Shown here: positions 39,643 through 52,800 of the stretch, in pieces
How positions within the stretch are numbered: the stretch's first letter is position 1
How the letters are laid out: every line of letters begins with the position of its first letter
Source: Cardinalis cardinalis
Lineage: Eukaryota > Chordata > Aves > Passeriformes > Cardinalidae
Direction of reading: 5' to 3'
DNA length: 64,000 nucleotides
Assembly: GCA_014549065.1 (NCBI GenBank)
Contig: JACDOX010000016.1
Coordinates: 6,249,757 to 6,313,756, forward strand
Program-made: the position numbers and the translations under genes
The notes under the pieces: generated by a model
Seen by the model: the letters and a program-made list of their open reading frames with translations, nothing else
Database searches by the model: none
What the model was told of the DNA's origin: nothing

Positions 39643-42600
39643 CTATGGAAAAACACACATCATTAAATTGCTTTGAAGACAATCCTTGATTTTTTTTTCT
39701 TTCTTCACTGAAGAGAAATTCACATGCCCAACCCTTTTCTNCAGATCTTCCAGGTATCTGTGAAGAGCTGGACTGTGAGCCAGCTCCCAATAACCTCCCT
39801 CAGGAGTGAAAACCTGGTCTTACCAGGTCTTACCTGGTCTTACCTAGTGCAACTCTTTTTGTAGTCTTTCAGTGAAAACAAGAACAGTAAATTATAAGAT
39901 AATTCATTTGAGGAGAGGAACAAGCTCTCCTGACTTCCACAAATCCTTTGCTGGAGAAGGCTTTCCCCAGAAGATTTTTGTTGTCTCTGTGTGCCCAACC
40001 TTTCCCTGTATTGGACATGCTGGGATATGCCAGCAACATATCCTTTAGCTCAGCTAAAAGGACATAAATGCACTTTTTACTGCATCCACTCTCAATAGGT
40101 AACATACAGTAAACTGCAAAAAGGAATACGAGTAAACATGAAAAGAATGTACCAAAAATGATCCAGTATCCTTCTCTCATCACAACCTAGCAGGAATTAC
40201 AAACTGAATCTGCATATGGAAGTGGGAAGAGAGGCTGATTTGGTTTATGTTTTATGTTAATTAAAATTTGCATGTTGCACTGTTCCAAGTCAAGCATATC
40301 CCTGCTTTATAAGCACCAGAGCAACAGAGAAGGAAATAGAAAAAACCCGTGTTTAGTTTGTAATTGCAGTCTTTGGTTTTTGTTTTTTTAAAGGGATTCC
40401 ATAAGGACTTAAGAAAAAGCCCATTTGCAAGCACGTAATTACGAAATGCTTAATGGTCAGAAAGTCTGGATCTTGTCAGCAAGAGCTCTTGATGTTTTAC
40501 AGCAACTGAACATCAACCTCAAAGTATTTGATCTGGGCTGAAGGATGGCAGTGCCACATCACTCAGCTGGGTGGGGAATTTCATTGCCATATACATTGCT
40601 TGTTCTTCAAATACAGCATGTTGACCAAGAATCATTTCAACTGCTGAGACAAAGCTATTTCATGTTTTCCCTTAGCTGTACTGATACCAATGGAGGAAGA
40701 ATCAATCTCAGACACATCTGTGGAACCTGGGTGCTGTCGTCCTCAGTTTGTGCAAAGAAAAGAAACAGAAAACTCTTACCTCTTNATTTGTTTCCTTCAA
40801 GCCCCTCAGTGCCATCCCCAGACAGTGGGTACAAGTTGTCCTACCAACAGATGGAGATAGGCAAAAACCAAAAGTCTCATGATGTGCCCCCACCCCACCC
40901 ACACAGGGGGGTTTGCTGGTAAACTGCCCAGTCTTGGCCAGAGCCTGAGATTGCCTGAGCCATTAAAAAAATGCCATTTAATTATTCAGAAAAAAAAATT
41001 TAAAAACGTATCCATCCAACATTAAAGACCATAAAAAAGAAAAAAATCACCAACACAATAAAAACAGAGAGCTCAATCTGGAATATGTGAGAGGAATGTG
41101 GGGAAAGGTGAAGTACTACTGTTCTCTACTCTCCTCTGCCCAAAGAACAGCAGCTCCCACTGAGAGGGCAGATGAAGGCTGGTTCCTCAGAGTAGGCACA
41201 AATCCACCAGATCACCCATAAGTGCAGGAGGCCTCTCTGCCTGTCTTGATGGACTCCCAAGAGGGTAAGAGGCTTCCAAGTTTCAGCTTGGGCTGTGGAG
41301 CCATTGTGCTCACTAACACAAGGCTACTGAGCTGCTGCAAAGGGAATTTGCAGCAATATAAATACAGANTAATGCCTTCAGTCAAGGAATCTATCTACCT
41401 TACTCTACTTACTCTGTAGGTATCATGTGAGTGGGATTTCAGGGAGGGCTGCAGGTCTTTTTGGTTAACTTCCTAACAGGCAGTGTTTTGGCTTTAGCTA
41501 TTTGGTAAAGCTTGATACCCTTTTACTTGGGCTGACACAATTTTCTCCAACTACAAATCAGCCTGCTGAACTTGTCACATAAGGCTTCCTCTGGAGCCAG
41601 CAGAGAAAGAGAGAAGAGCCTGACACCCTCAGAAAGAGATTTATCTCACTTGCTCTAGTGTGGGATAAATCTAAAGTTGTCCATCTGTCTCATAACTTCG
41701 GAGGGAACAAAGATGCCTCACTAAAAACCACAGCCTATTGCTTTCAGATGGTTGTGTCAGGTGAAATTCATTCTCCTTTAGCTCCTTTCTTCACTACACA
41801 TTTTCCATCTTCAGAGAAGACCTGGAGTTGAACTTCTCCTCCCTGCAGTGANGTGGACAATTTCAGAGACAGATGGAGGAGGGGTTTGGCTAGCAGGTCC
41901 AGCCAATGAAACATCTACTTCCCTACTGCAGGACAAGCTCTGTCTGGAGTTTCCAGGTTCCCAGGCCCTCTTGCTTTAAGGTAGGTCTTGAAATAGGGAG
42001 AGGAAAAAAAGACTTANCAGGGTATTCTGATAAATGCAGCGGAAGCATTGCGAATAAAATAGTATGTGTTCATTTTCCCTACAGTTTCCCATAGCAAATG
42101 TCTTACTTGCATTGGTAGCTGCCCCTTCTGTTCATAGGACAGATGGGTTGCTAGGATGGAGATGTACAGAAGATAAGTGTTTTCCAAACCAGTGAAACCT
42201 CAAGCTCCCATTGCTGCAACAATAAAAGGTTTGTGCCAGGCTGCATGTTCAGACAGCATCCTACACACTNAGAAAGGTAAAAATACCTCACCCCAGAGGT
42301 CTGGCAACCTGTATGAAACAAGTCAGACAGATACAGCACAAAGACCACCTGAGAGGTAGGAGAAGATGGGAATGGGGGCATCCCTTGATGAAAAAGGCAC
42401 TTTCCCGAGGGTCTTATGTGCAAGAGAGGGGTCTTGCTAGATGGGGACCAGGGCTGTTCTCAGAAGAATTGAGGTCACTTCAATGAAAACTGGATGTCAC
42501 TAGAGTTGCTTCTCCCAGAGTCTTCCGAGGAGCACAGAAAGAAGGATTAAACAGCAGCTATTACACGGAGCAGTCTAGGCTGACATAGCTGTCACTTGGT

Positions 42601-45600
42601 GTCACAGGATGAGGCAAAAGAAAAATCAAATAAACCACAAAGTTGACACTGAAGGAAAGACAGACAGAGAGATGAAGAACAAGAACAAGGACAACCATGG
42701 CCTGGCAGCCTCCTTGACCAAAGAACCCCAGTTTCCCCCGTCCATCTGCTCAAATGAAGACTCCTTATACCCACTGCAGAGGCTGGTGTAGAGGGAGAAA
42801 AAGGGTTAGTACAGGTACACTGGGCTGGTAATCAGAGAGTGCTGTTTGGTTTATGCTGTGAACCACAGAAATATTTTTCTATTACTGAGATAATAATTAT
42901 AGAAAACNCAATCAAGCTTTTAATACCAGCACCACTGTTTCTGATGCAAGCCATACCTGTCCACATATGCAATAATGTAATTTAAAACAATCAATTAATG
43001 CTTTAGCTTAATATAGTCTTCCAAATCACCTCAAATGGTATGGCATTATTTTAAAGTGAATTAAGAGTGCTAACAAATGAGAGGAGCAACACAGATCTGG
43101 AACAACAGGATTATAACTAAATTGTCAAAACAAAGTCAGATGGTGATTTCAAAAGCAAGTAAGAAGAGTGCATACCTTGAGAGGAAATTTAAAAGGAAGC
43201 ATGGCGTCAAATGAGAGCAAATTAGTAACAAGAGAAAAAAAAATAAACATTGAAATTCACATTCAGTTTCCAGGAGAACAATACATATAATACATTCAAA
43301 CAAAACTTCATTTATGAAAATAGCTTGCGTTTTGTTTCTGCTCAAGGCCATAAAAGATGTTTGATTTCCTATATTAGAGATCCATAACAAGCTTCTCACA
43401 CTACTCCGTTTTTAATTGTGCTGTTTGGATCGATATAAGATAGTTGTTATGCTGACAAATAACCCTGAACACCTGTCCTAGTGAGGAGCCATGGATCCCT
43501 GAGCACAGCTCAGCTGGTGCCCCCAGGCTCCGGGCCCAGCCCTGTGCTCACACGCCCAGCCAGCCTCAGCCTCGGGGACACAATGGGCACACACAGCATC
43601 TGAAGCACTGGCTTGAGATGCTCCAGCACAGGAATGGCAGGGGGAGTTTCAGGAATGTCAGGTTACCCTCTCATTGCTACTGTGAAAATCCCACAAAGAC
43701 ATTCCCANGGCCTTTAATAGGAGTCTCTTGAGTCTTCTGCTGTGAGAGCAGGGACCTAGAAATACACCCTCTAAACGACCAACCTCAAGATAGCTTTTGA
43801 TAACCCCCCTGTCTTTTTCCATCAGCAATCAATTAATCTAGCCTCTTCTGCTCTACATGAATAAAGAGCACAATGAAAATACATGCTCTCATAGAGATTT
43901 CAAAGATACTTTTGCTCAGAACAGTGTTACAAATTTGACTGTGTTTTTCCCTGGTTCCATTTGCTGTACGCATCTTACATAAAAGCAAGTTTAATACTCT
44001 ACTTTTGATCCCTCAAAAGTGAATTTTCAATGCTTTAGCTCACTATGCAAAAAACACAGTAGCCTTTGATAGCAGAACAAAACTGCTGAAATAAATGTTG
44101 ATTACATCAAGGGATGCAGTAGCCCCCAGCCTTTGGCTGCTCTCTGATTCTGTTTAGACGACTCCTATTAAATACAGAGAGGAGAGTATAGGGATATATC
44201 CTCTGGAATATCCACACAGCATACTCACCAAGGATAGATCTAACTAGTCATTAGATGTCACAGCTGTTCCACACAAAGGCAGCTGAAAGAGCCTTTATCA
44301 GCAAGTACAAAAGCGATCTCTCCAGACTGCTTGTCGGCATCTCTCTACGAGTGCTGTACGCTCTCATATAAGAAATTTATTCAGACAAAACTCACAATGG
44401 AAGAATGAAGCCCTTTTTAGTGGCAATAAAATAGTATGAAACATTCATANAGTCAATGTACCGTGAATGGTGTAACCTTACAAAGATACGGATTAAGAAC
44501 AGAATACTTGGGAATAGCCCCTTCTACGGAAAAGAAATTTGACATTTTAATCAACCTAAATCAACATATCAGTCAAAGGAACAGTGTTTCTGGAATTTAA
44601 ACCAAAGTATTAAATTTCTCTTTTTTTTCCTGTAACAATGCATGTAACTGCCTGCAATGTTATCATGGAAGATAGCAAAATAACTGGACAACATCTTCAA
44701 ATGAGGGCCATATANTAATACTGAGCTAATAGCTTCTGATGGACAGATAAAATAAACAGATATACTGCTGTCTCTCTCCTTTTTTTCTGTAGGTATTTCC
44801 AAGGCACTTATTGTGGTTGTATTGAAAAAAATCCAGTGCATTCCACTTGTTATATAAGGTAAATGGCTGACCATGCCAAAGAGTCACATGAGAGCTTCCC
44901 AGAAATCCTGTGCACTTTTATTTAACTGTCAATAACCAGCCCTAGCAGAAATGCCTGCAGCTTTCCATGTGATGTCCCAGTGCTTATTTCCCGGTCCTTT
45001 ATATTGGCACACACATGGTCAACAGCAATTTAAATGTTATCACTGCTCATCCCTGTTAACAGCAAGCACTGGGGCAGAGTGTGAGTGCAGGTCTGAGGCA
45101 AAGGCAGAAACAGGGAGTGCAAACAGGGGGAGGAGGCCAACAGCTGTCAGTGCACAGGGAACAGCACACCCAGACACCAGGAACTGGAGACTAACAAACA
45201 CAAATTTATAGGATGGTTATTGCACTCTAATAGACAAAATCATGATCCTTCCCAAGAAACTTCATAGAAATTTTGTCACTTGCTTCAGTGAGGTAACTCA
45301 AGACTCCTAATGCTATATGGACCAGGAAAACCTTTTCAATGATTCAGGTATTGAAAAAGGCAGCCTGGAGATCAACAAGGTGCATTTTGAATGTCAGTAC
45401 TTAGGGAAAAGATCTCTCTCTTCCTCTAAATAGCAATTTTGTTAAATGGAAAACTGCATTCTGTTTGTCTCAGCAGGTGTTCTTAATAAATAAAATAGCT
45501 GAAAACTGGTTATTAAATGATTGTCATACAAAAAAGAATTATTGCTCCATCACTAAGAAACTAGATAATTTTACTACTTATAACAAGCACATCACCAAAG

Positions 45601-46485
45601 TATTTTACCAGTGTAAATGCAGAAACATGATAAATGTTATTAAAAAAAAATCTGTGGTATGCATTGTTCAATTAGAGGGAGCTTCACTATTTTAATCTGG
45701 TTTTTAAAATACTTCTATAAAAAGAAACATAATTCTATAATAGCTAATAGCAGTTCTCTCTGTTAAAATTGGTACTAATATAAATCATACTTTACTACAG
45801 CCTTATCCAGAAAGAACATCTTCACGAATAAGAAAAATCTTTATGGAAACTGGCAGTGCTTATTAGACCATATTGACTATGAACAGAGGGACAGCAGATT
45901 AGACTGGACTGAAATAACAATACACACAGAGAACAGTAGCAGAGTACATCTGGAGACATGAACATGGGCAAAATGGTGGTAAGCAGAAGGATGAAAGGAT
46001 GGTTCAAGAAGAACAAAACTGGAGAAATTAGGCTCAAAAGAAAGTAAAAAGACTAGCAGGAGCTTTGATGGGAGTTGAGATGCTTTAAAGTGCTGTTGCA
46101 TGTGACTTTTAAANAGAAATCTTATTTTGCAAAGCAGAATGTGTTATATGCACCAAGGAGATGACCGTAAAATGAGATATGCAGCAAAAACACGGTAGCC
46201 CTCCAAGCATTGCTGAAAACAGAAAACCCTATGCATTTTACAGCCTCAACATGGTGAATATAAGTTTGGCAGAAATGCATAAATGGCATTATAAGCAATG
46301 CTACTTACTCCGGAGGCAAATGTTAGCAAGCATAGTGGCTTGATGANGATGCTGAATATTGAATGGAAATGTCAAAATAAAAAATTTGGAATTAAAAAGA
46401 AATTTGAGAAAGTAACATATATGCACCATGGCATCAGAAAATGACCATAAAATGCAAAAAGGTGATGGAGTGATATGGAACAAAC
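39643..46485 (-). other. GRIA3 intron 11
   Basis: This 6,843-bp intron has donor GTTTGT and acceptor TTTCCATAG. It contains a cluster of three GTAAGA donor-like repeats at 39813-39845 near the exon 12 acceptor, an A-rich stretch around 40975-41055, and a palindromic CGTAATTACG at 40434-40443. No mobile element could be named. Confidence 0.75.
39811..39846 (-). repeat. 10-bp tandem repeat containing GTAAGA
   Basis: On the minus strand three successive units each contain GGTAAGA at exactly 10-nt spacing, in the contexts CTAG/GTAAGA, CCAG/GTAAGA and CCTG/GTAAGA. The repeat ends about 170 nt upstream (gene sense) of exon 12. Each unit resembles a consensus 5' splice site. Confidence 0.8.
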
Positions 46486-46862
46486 CTTGGAGAAATATCG
46501 CATCCTTGCTGCATAAAGGCACCCAGGGAAAACCAAAGGCTGTTAAATATTCCAAACTCATTTGGAGGGTCAGGAGGATTCTGAGGGTCACGTGGTTCTT
46601 CAGTGTTGTCTTCCAAGTGCCACTCATAAGGGCTGAATCTGCTGACTAGGAAAAGAACTACGCTGACTCCAATGTAAGCAAAGACTATACACATCCAAAT
46701 TTCATAAGCCAAAGGATCCAGGAAAGAGAACACGCCTGGTTTAGATTTCTGAGGCTTCTTGATCATGATGGAGATGCCCAGGCTCATAAAGGGTTTGGAA
46801 AAGTCTATGACTTCTTCTCGTACCAATGTTATGGTGAGGGGAGCAACAGCTATATCTGCTCT
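46486..46862 (-). CDS. GRIA3: GRIA3 exon 11 (S1 end, M1, pore loop, Q/R site)
   Basis: This exon of 377 bp (125 codons plus 2 nt) has acceptor TTTTCAG before AGA and donor AAG/GTTTGT. It opens with RADIAVAPLTITLVREE, which supplies the glutamate-contacting P, T and R of the family. M1 follows (EIWMCIVFAYIGVSVVLFLV), then the intracellular loop and the pore helix ending SLWFSLGAFMQQGCDISP. The Q/R-site glutamine is encoded by CAG at 46509-46511. It is genomically Q, as in GluA1, 3 and 4, so channels lacking edited GluA2 are expected to be calcium-permeable. The arginine codon after CDISP is split AG/A across the intron. The loop reads EDNTEEPRDPQNPPDPPNEF, close to the mammalian sequence I recall. 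Confidence 0.97.
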
Positions 46863-49800
46863 CTGAAAAGGGAAAACAAACCCAAGTTAGTTACCAGCAG
46901 ACACAAAAGAATCTCAATCTAAAGTCTCAGGCTAATGAATCAGATGATAAATTACAAGAGTAAGTGGAAATAAATTCTTTGCAGGCTATTTTGCAGTCAC
47001 TGTTTNAGGACTACATGATATTAACAGAAAATTATTAACAAGTAAAATTACAATCAAATCTATGCAAGGGGCTCCTGACAACAGCAGATATTTCTATTAA
47101 GTTAAAATGGATGAATAAACACTACACAAACTGGACAGTGAGATGCCAACCCACACAATGTCATTTTCTAGTAATGGTCTGTAACCACCCATTTGTCTTG
47201 AAGAATTTGGACAAATTCTGTGTTTGCTATGTTTTAATTTTCTCTTTTCCATTCTTTCAGCAAGTTCTCTNGCCTTACTGATTAGTTCAAGATCTTTAAA
47301 AGGAACCCATGAGAAGTAATCCATCACTGAATTTCAGCTGCACTTGGGTGCTGCTACTTGCATGCTCCTTTAAAACTCCACTGCAGTAAGGGACAGAAGG
47401 GGATAGGAACCAGACAGACACTTTCTGTGGTCACTGAAGAACAGTTAACACAGATTTCTGAATCCCTGAGGAGTAAATAGCCTGGATAATCTGAGGAGAA
47501 TGCAGTGTCATGTCTGCCCTCCTGTCTTAGAGATCTTGGCTCTACAGGCCTGTAACAGACTGCACTCTGGGGCTGTGACACCTGGAAGCACAATGGCATC
47601 TACTGCATCATCCCTCATTCACCTCTGTGCTGGTGAACCAATACCCTTCCCTTCAATCTATAGTTGGCAGGCATGTAAAAACAAATTACTTAGCTTCCTG
47701 ATTAAAAATAACATTCCAGAATAGATTTTCAACATATTTAACTGTACCTGTATTTCTATGCTACAAAGATTCAAGTCATGCTACTTAGATACTCTAGCCT
47801 TGATCCAGCCAAGTAATCAAGCAGGTGCATTTGTATGAGTGGAATGGAATGCTAAAAAAAGAGCCCTTTTCATTTTAAGAGTGTTATGAGAGCCTACATA
47901 CCTACATACACTATTTTAAACACTCTAAATATTAATGTTATTGATATTTTAAAGAAGGTCTTTCATTGGTAATTAAGAATTTCAGAAATAAAAAATGGTT
48001 CTTAAGAAACCTTGACTTATCAGCCCCTAAACCACTGTGAACCTTTTAAAACAGATTTTTCCCCACTAGTAAATCGGCATCTCTTTCTGGTGGAAAAATA
48101 AAGCCTGATTAAGTGGAAATTTGAATAAAAGTTAATGGGAAATGTTAATAAGACACGATTAAAATCTGTGCCATAAAATAATTGAATATGCCTTTATGTA
48201 AATCTGATGGTGATGTACGTGACTGTCATTAATATCTGGTCTGCTCCTCCTCCTAGCTACTGGTTTGTGTTTTACATTTGATAAGCAGAAATGGCAAAGG
48301 CTTCTCATACAGCTGATCAGAGCACCATGGGCTTGGTGCTCAGCAGCACCGTGCAGCCGTCCTGGAGCACTGCTCAGGGTTTGCAGACCAAGGGCAGTGA
48401 CAGCCTTGTCAGATGAGGGCTGGCCCTCCCCACAGCTGCCTCTCTCCACAGGGCATCCATTTGCACACACAACCCCAAGGTTTGCTCCAGCCACCCAAGA
48501 ATATCTCTTGACAGTTCATACCAACATGTGCAGCTGCAAGGCACGTGCACAAGTTCAGTGCTTGGAATAATCTGATAAAACCATGCCTGGGCATGTAAGG
48601 AAGCCACTTGGAAATCATGGCCCTGGGTGCCCCCTCTGACAGCCCTGCTCAGTCCCTTTTGACAGACATGTGTATTGGGACACTGCCTTTCCCTTTGAGT
48701 AGCCCTTTCCTCAAGGAGAAAACCTCAGCTGATTTGTGGTCACTTACTGCAAAAATACAGCTGAACGTGGCTTGAATGTAAAAACTGAAAATGCCTTTGG
48801 ATGCCTGGATGTTTCCTGGCTTTGCAGATAAATGTGTTCATCACCTAAGTAATGGAGAGACTGGAGGGGAGGATATGAGTAGAGTGAGGTAACATCTTCG
48901 TAAGATGTTGGAACTTGTTCACTGAGGAATTCCCCCAAAACATATATTTCTCTCATAGATGCTTGTTGAGCTCCTGTTAAATACCAGATGTCTGCAGTCA
49001 GGGTGAGATTCACACAGAATATAATTTTTAAATATAGTCAGAGTCCACAGCCAGCTGGAAGACTAAGCACTTTGACCATGCCACTGTACTTCCTGTTAAA
49101 CTAATGAGGTTCTTACAAATTAATCCTTATTAGAGCAAGCTTAATNGATCAGGACCCCTGTGGAGATTTAGCAATGGCTCCATGTGAAGTGAAGCTTAGG
49201 TGGGAGGCAGGTGCCTTCCAGCNAGGCACTTCTGCACATGGACTGCCAGCCTTGGAACACCCCATCAAGGGANGGAAAGGTGCTTCAGCTGTAAGAGCAT
49301 TTAGTTTCTGGAGCATTTTTGTGGACTTGGAGAATTTTAATTCTCCCAAAGTAATATTTTAGTTGCTAAAGTACACATGGTGGAACTCTTCTAAGTGCTG
49401 ATGCAGCATGCAATAAGGTCTGTATCTCCTTCATGCCCAGCTGAGTTCATGCAGAATGTTCCTGTGGAGGGATGAAGTTGATGCTGAAGCACAGACAAAT
49501 CACTTGTTAAAGCCCTGATTGTTACCATGTTCATATCATACAGGGCAGATTTCTTTGTAAATAATTTCAAACTGCCTTATAATATTAAATGGGATACAAA
49601 TACTAATTTTCTGATACATCTCAGTCTTCCTGCTTTCCTACCAAAGGCATTCACTGTATTGGAAACACCAAAAACCACCCTTATCCCTTAGTGAACATGG
49701 CAGCAAATGCTTTCTGCAGAGGGAACAACCATGGCCACAGAGGGTCTTGGGAAACCAGGGCACTGAGAGTGGACCAGCTACAATTCAACACCAAAATCTG

Positions 49801-52800
49801 GCTGCTCACCACTTCCCTGAATATTAGCTGCACTAGGGAGGATAAAAAACACTTTTCTCTTTGCTTATTTATTTAGAGATACAGTATTTGAAATGGAGAG
49901 CTTATGGAGAGCTCTAAGCACCCTAAAGGATCATTAATAACTGCAGCACTGTTGAGAATTTCCCTCCCTGTTATGGCTGCAGATAAGCAGAACCCATACA
50001 AATTGAGCTCGATTAAAAAGAACACAACCACAAACATGCCCTTCTTCGTACAGAACTGGAGAGGGGTTTAAGAACCTCAACAACTGAGCTTTGCTAATCA
50101 CTCATGACTAATGGTGTTTCAAACATCATCTTCACTGCATTTGAGCCAGGCAAGAAATGTCATGGATTCCTCTGAGGCTTGTTCTGTCTTTGCCTACTAG
50201 TGTGGGAGGGATGGATTTAGAGAGGACAGGCAGCACAGAGGCGCTGCCCACTCTGCTCAAAGATGACCCCAGGGAGCTGCAAACCTCCAGACTCTTATGG
50301 GGAGGGAGAAAAAAAATAGCAAATGGAAATATCCTTCTACATGGAGAATGAAAAATGATAAGACGTTCCACCTTTGTAATCCAAAAGGAGGAATGGGATT
50401 TTTCAGCTTACAGACCTACCGATGACTCTCTCAAACCCAAAGCTGTGCACAAGAGACAGTGAGATCTGGGCTGTGCTCCTGCTTGCAGAGCTGAAGACCT
50501 CCTTTGCTCAAGGGTCACTTTTCAAGAAGTGGGTCTGGACTGCAGTCACTTTGTGTGACAGGAAGCCAGGCAGCACCCCAGCTCTGTGCAGACTCCAGCA
50601 GAGGGACACTGACCGNTGGCCATCGGCAGCCAAACCTCTGGCCACCCCAAAAGTGCTCAATGCAGGTACACAGGGGCACCTGAAGGGACTGTGCTACAAT
50701 GGTGACTGTCTCTGAGCATGTTTTAACACTTCTCAGGGCAGTCTGAGGTTTCCAGGTAGCAGAAAAGAGTGTCAGACAGAGCAACACATCACCTGTGGTA
50801 TCAGCTGGTAAGAGCTACCTTTGTAGAGGCAGTCCAATATCCCCAAGGATATTCAGGGTGTGTTGAGAGGCCAGGTCATGGGGGCAATGTGGTTTTAACA
50901 CATTAGCTCACACTTATTTAAAGCCAACAGGTCATACTTGACTAGCAACATGCTGCATCGAAGCCTTAATGTGCCCTAGCTGAGCAGNGTAAAAAAGCAT
51001 TGAGGTGTTAAAATGGCACTGGGCCCTGTCTGCCACAGTTTGTCAAAGTTAAGTCCATTTGTGATTTCAGTGGATGCTCACATCTCAATCTGACACACTC
51101 CTGCCATTCACNGATGGAGACATAAAGGGTACATGTGCTTTTGGGGCTGTGGACTTATGTGTGCTTCCTCTGCCTGTGCTTGGACTCAGGTCAGCCAAAG
51201 CCCAGGACCACGGCAGTGTGGCTCTGTGCCAGGGCTGTGCTCCTGTCCCCCACCACAGCTCAGCCTGGCCAGGGACCCCACATCTGAGGGCAAGGGACTG
51301 TCTGGGCTGCAGGGCAGCAGCCTCACACAGCTGCCTTTGGGGACCTGTACCTGGGCNTCCCTCCTGCAGAAACAAAGGACAAGCTTCACCCACTCATGGC
51401 ACAGTAAGGCTCTGCCACAGACTCAGAGCATGTGGGAGATTTAAGGAAAAGAAGGGACCAAATTAGTCTGCCTCTCTGCTATGATTCAAAGGCTGTATGT
51501 GCCATCTTCAGTATTCCTGCCTGCTGCTGGCAGAGCCAGAGAGGCCAGCCCCACACGGGGTGGGTNGGTCTGCTCAAGGCAGGGGATGTGTCGGCCGTCC
51601 CTCTCTGACAGACTGCGGACGCTGCTGTGTTCCGGGGACTGCCTGTCCCTTACATCCCTGCTTCATTCCTTTGTGCTATTTTACATATTGAGAGGCTTTT
51701 ATAAAGGCTTGTTTCAACCTGAGCAGAGTTTTAAAGGCTGTAAGGTCTGGCTGCTCTTTTCATTCCCAAAGCATTTGTAGTTACAATTAAGATCTGTGTT
51801 AAAACTACTGCCAATTAGCCTCAGCGCTGTGAAAAGCACCAGGCCNGGGGAGGGATGGCTTCCCCTGGCTGAACAGGGAAGGAAGAACAGCAGCCTGCTT
51901 TAAAAGGGGAAGGANAAATAAAAGCCTACAGAAAGAGGCTGACCCCAAAGAAGAGAAAAGACGACTGTCTAGTGCTCAGCAGCTGGTGGGTACAGAGCCC
52001 CGAGCACAGGGGCGAGGGAGCTGCTGCTGCTCTGCCCCAGCCAAGGGCACGTCCTCAGCCCCTGGGTCACTGCAGGACAGCACTGGCCTTGCTGGANTGC
52101 TCTGCTGGTTAGATTTAAATAGCAATTCAGTCTCCTGGACTAAGAATGACTTAGCTACTTCCCTTCTGAAATGTCCAGGAAAAAAGCTTTACCTATTCTC
52201 TATTTTTATTCTGTTGAAAATTTCCACTATTCTTTGGAAATTTCTCTTAGTTAAAAAAAATAACAGTGCTTGAATGGGTATCTGGTAGGATGAAGGTTTT
52301 ATTTTGACATATTGGAGTGAAAGTGCAAAATTAAGGGTTTTTTCAGCCTGAACTGACAATTTTTGATTCATGAAAAATCCAATACATTTCCTTTTGTACC
52401 AAATTTCATTATTATTACTAATTAGTATTAAAATTATCATTACCACTACGATCACTAACATTTAAAAATTGCTAACNAACCACAAAGCTCTGTTATTCCC
52501 TCTCCAACAAGCCTGCTGGGTTCTCCTGCCTGAAGCAGAGTTTGGGAATATCTGCTCAGGCAGAATTCCCTGCCTCCAGGGCTGTCATCCCTCTGTAACC
52601 AAGTGCATGGGCATAGCCCCTTGCAAAACCACAAGGAAANGCCCAAGGGGCACAGCTGAGATTGTCCTTGACTTCAGGGACCTTACAGTACAGCAGACTT
52701 TTATGCCCTCCAACCAGACCTGATGTGATATGAGACAGGGGAGGGAGAATTTCTAATGGGAAACATTTTAGTGTGTAAANGTCAATGTGTAACTCTAGGG

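Noticed and set aside
39869..40183. 104-codon minus-strand ORF with a hydrophobic start
   Set aside because: It lies in intron 11, shows no family resemblance and has no matching splice sites.
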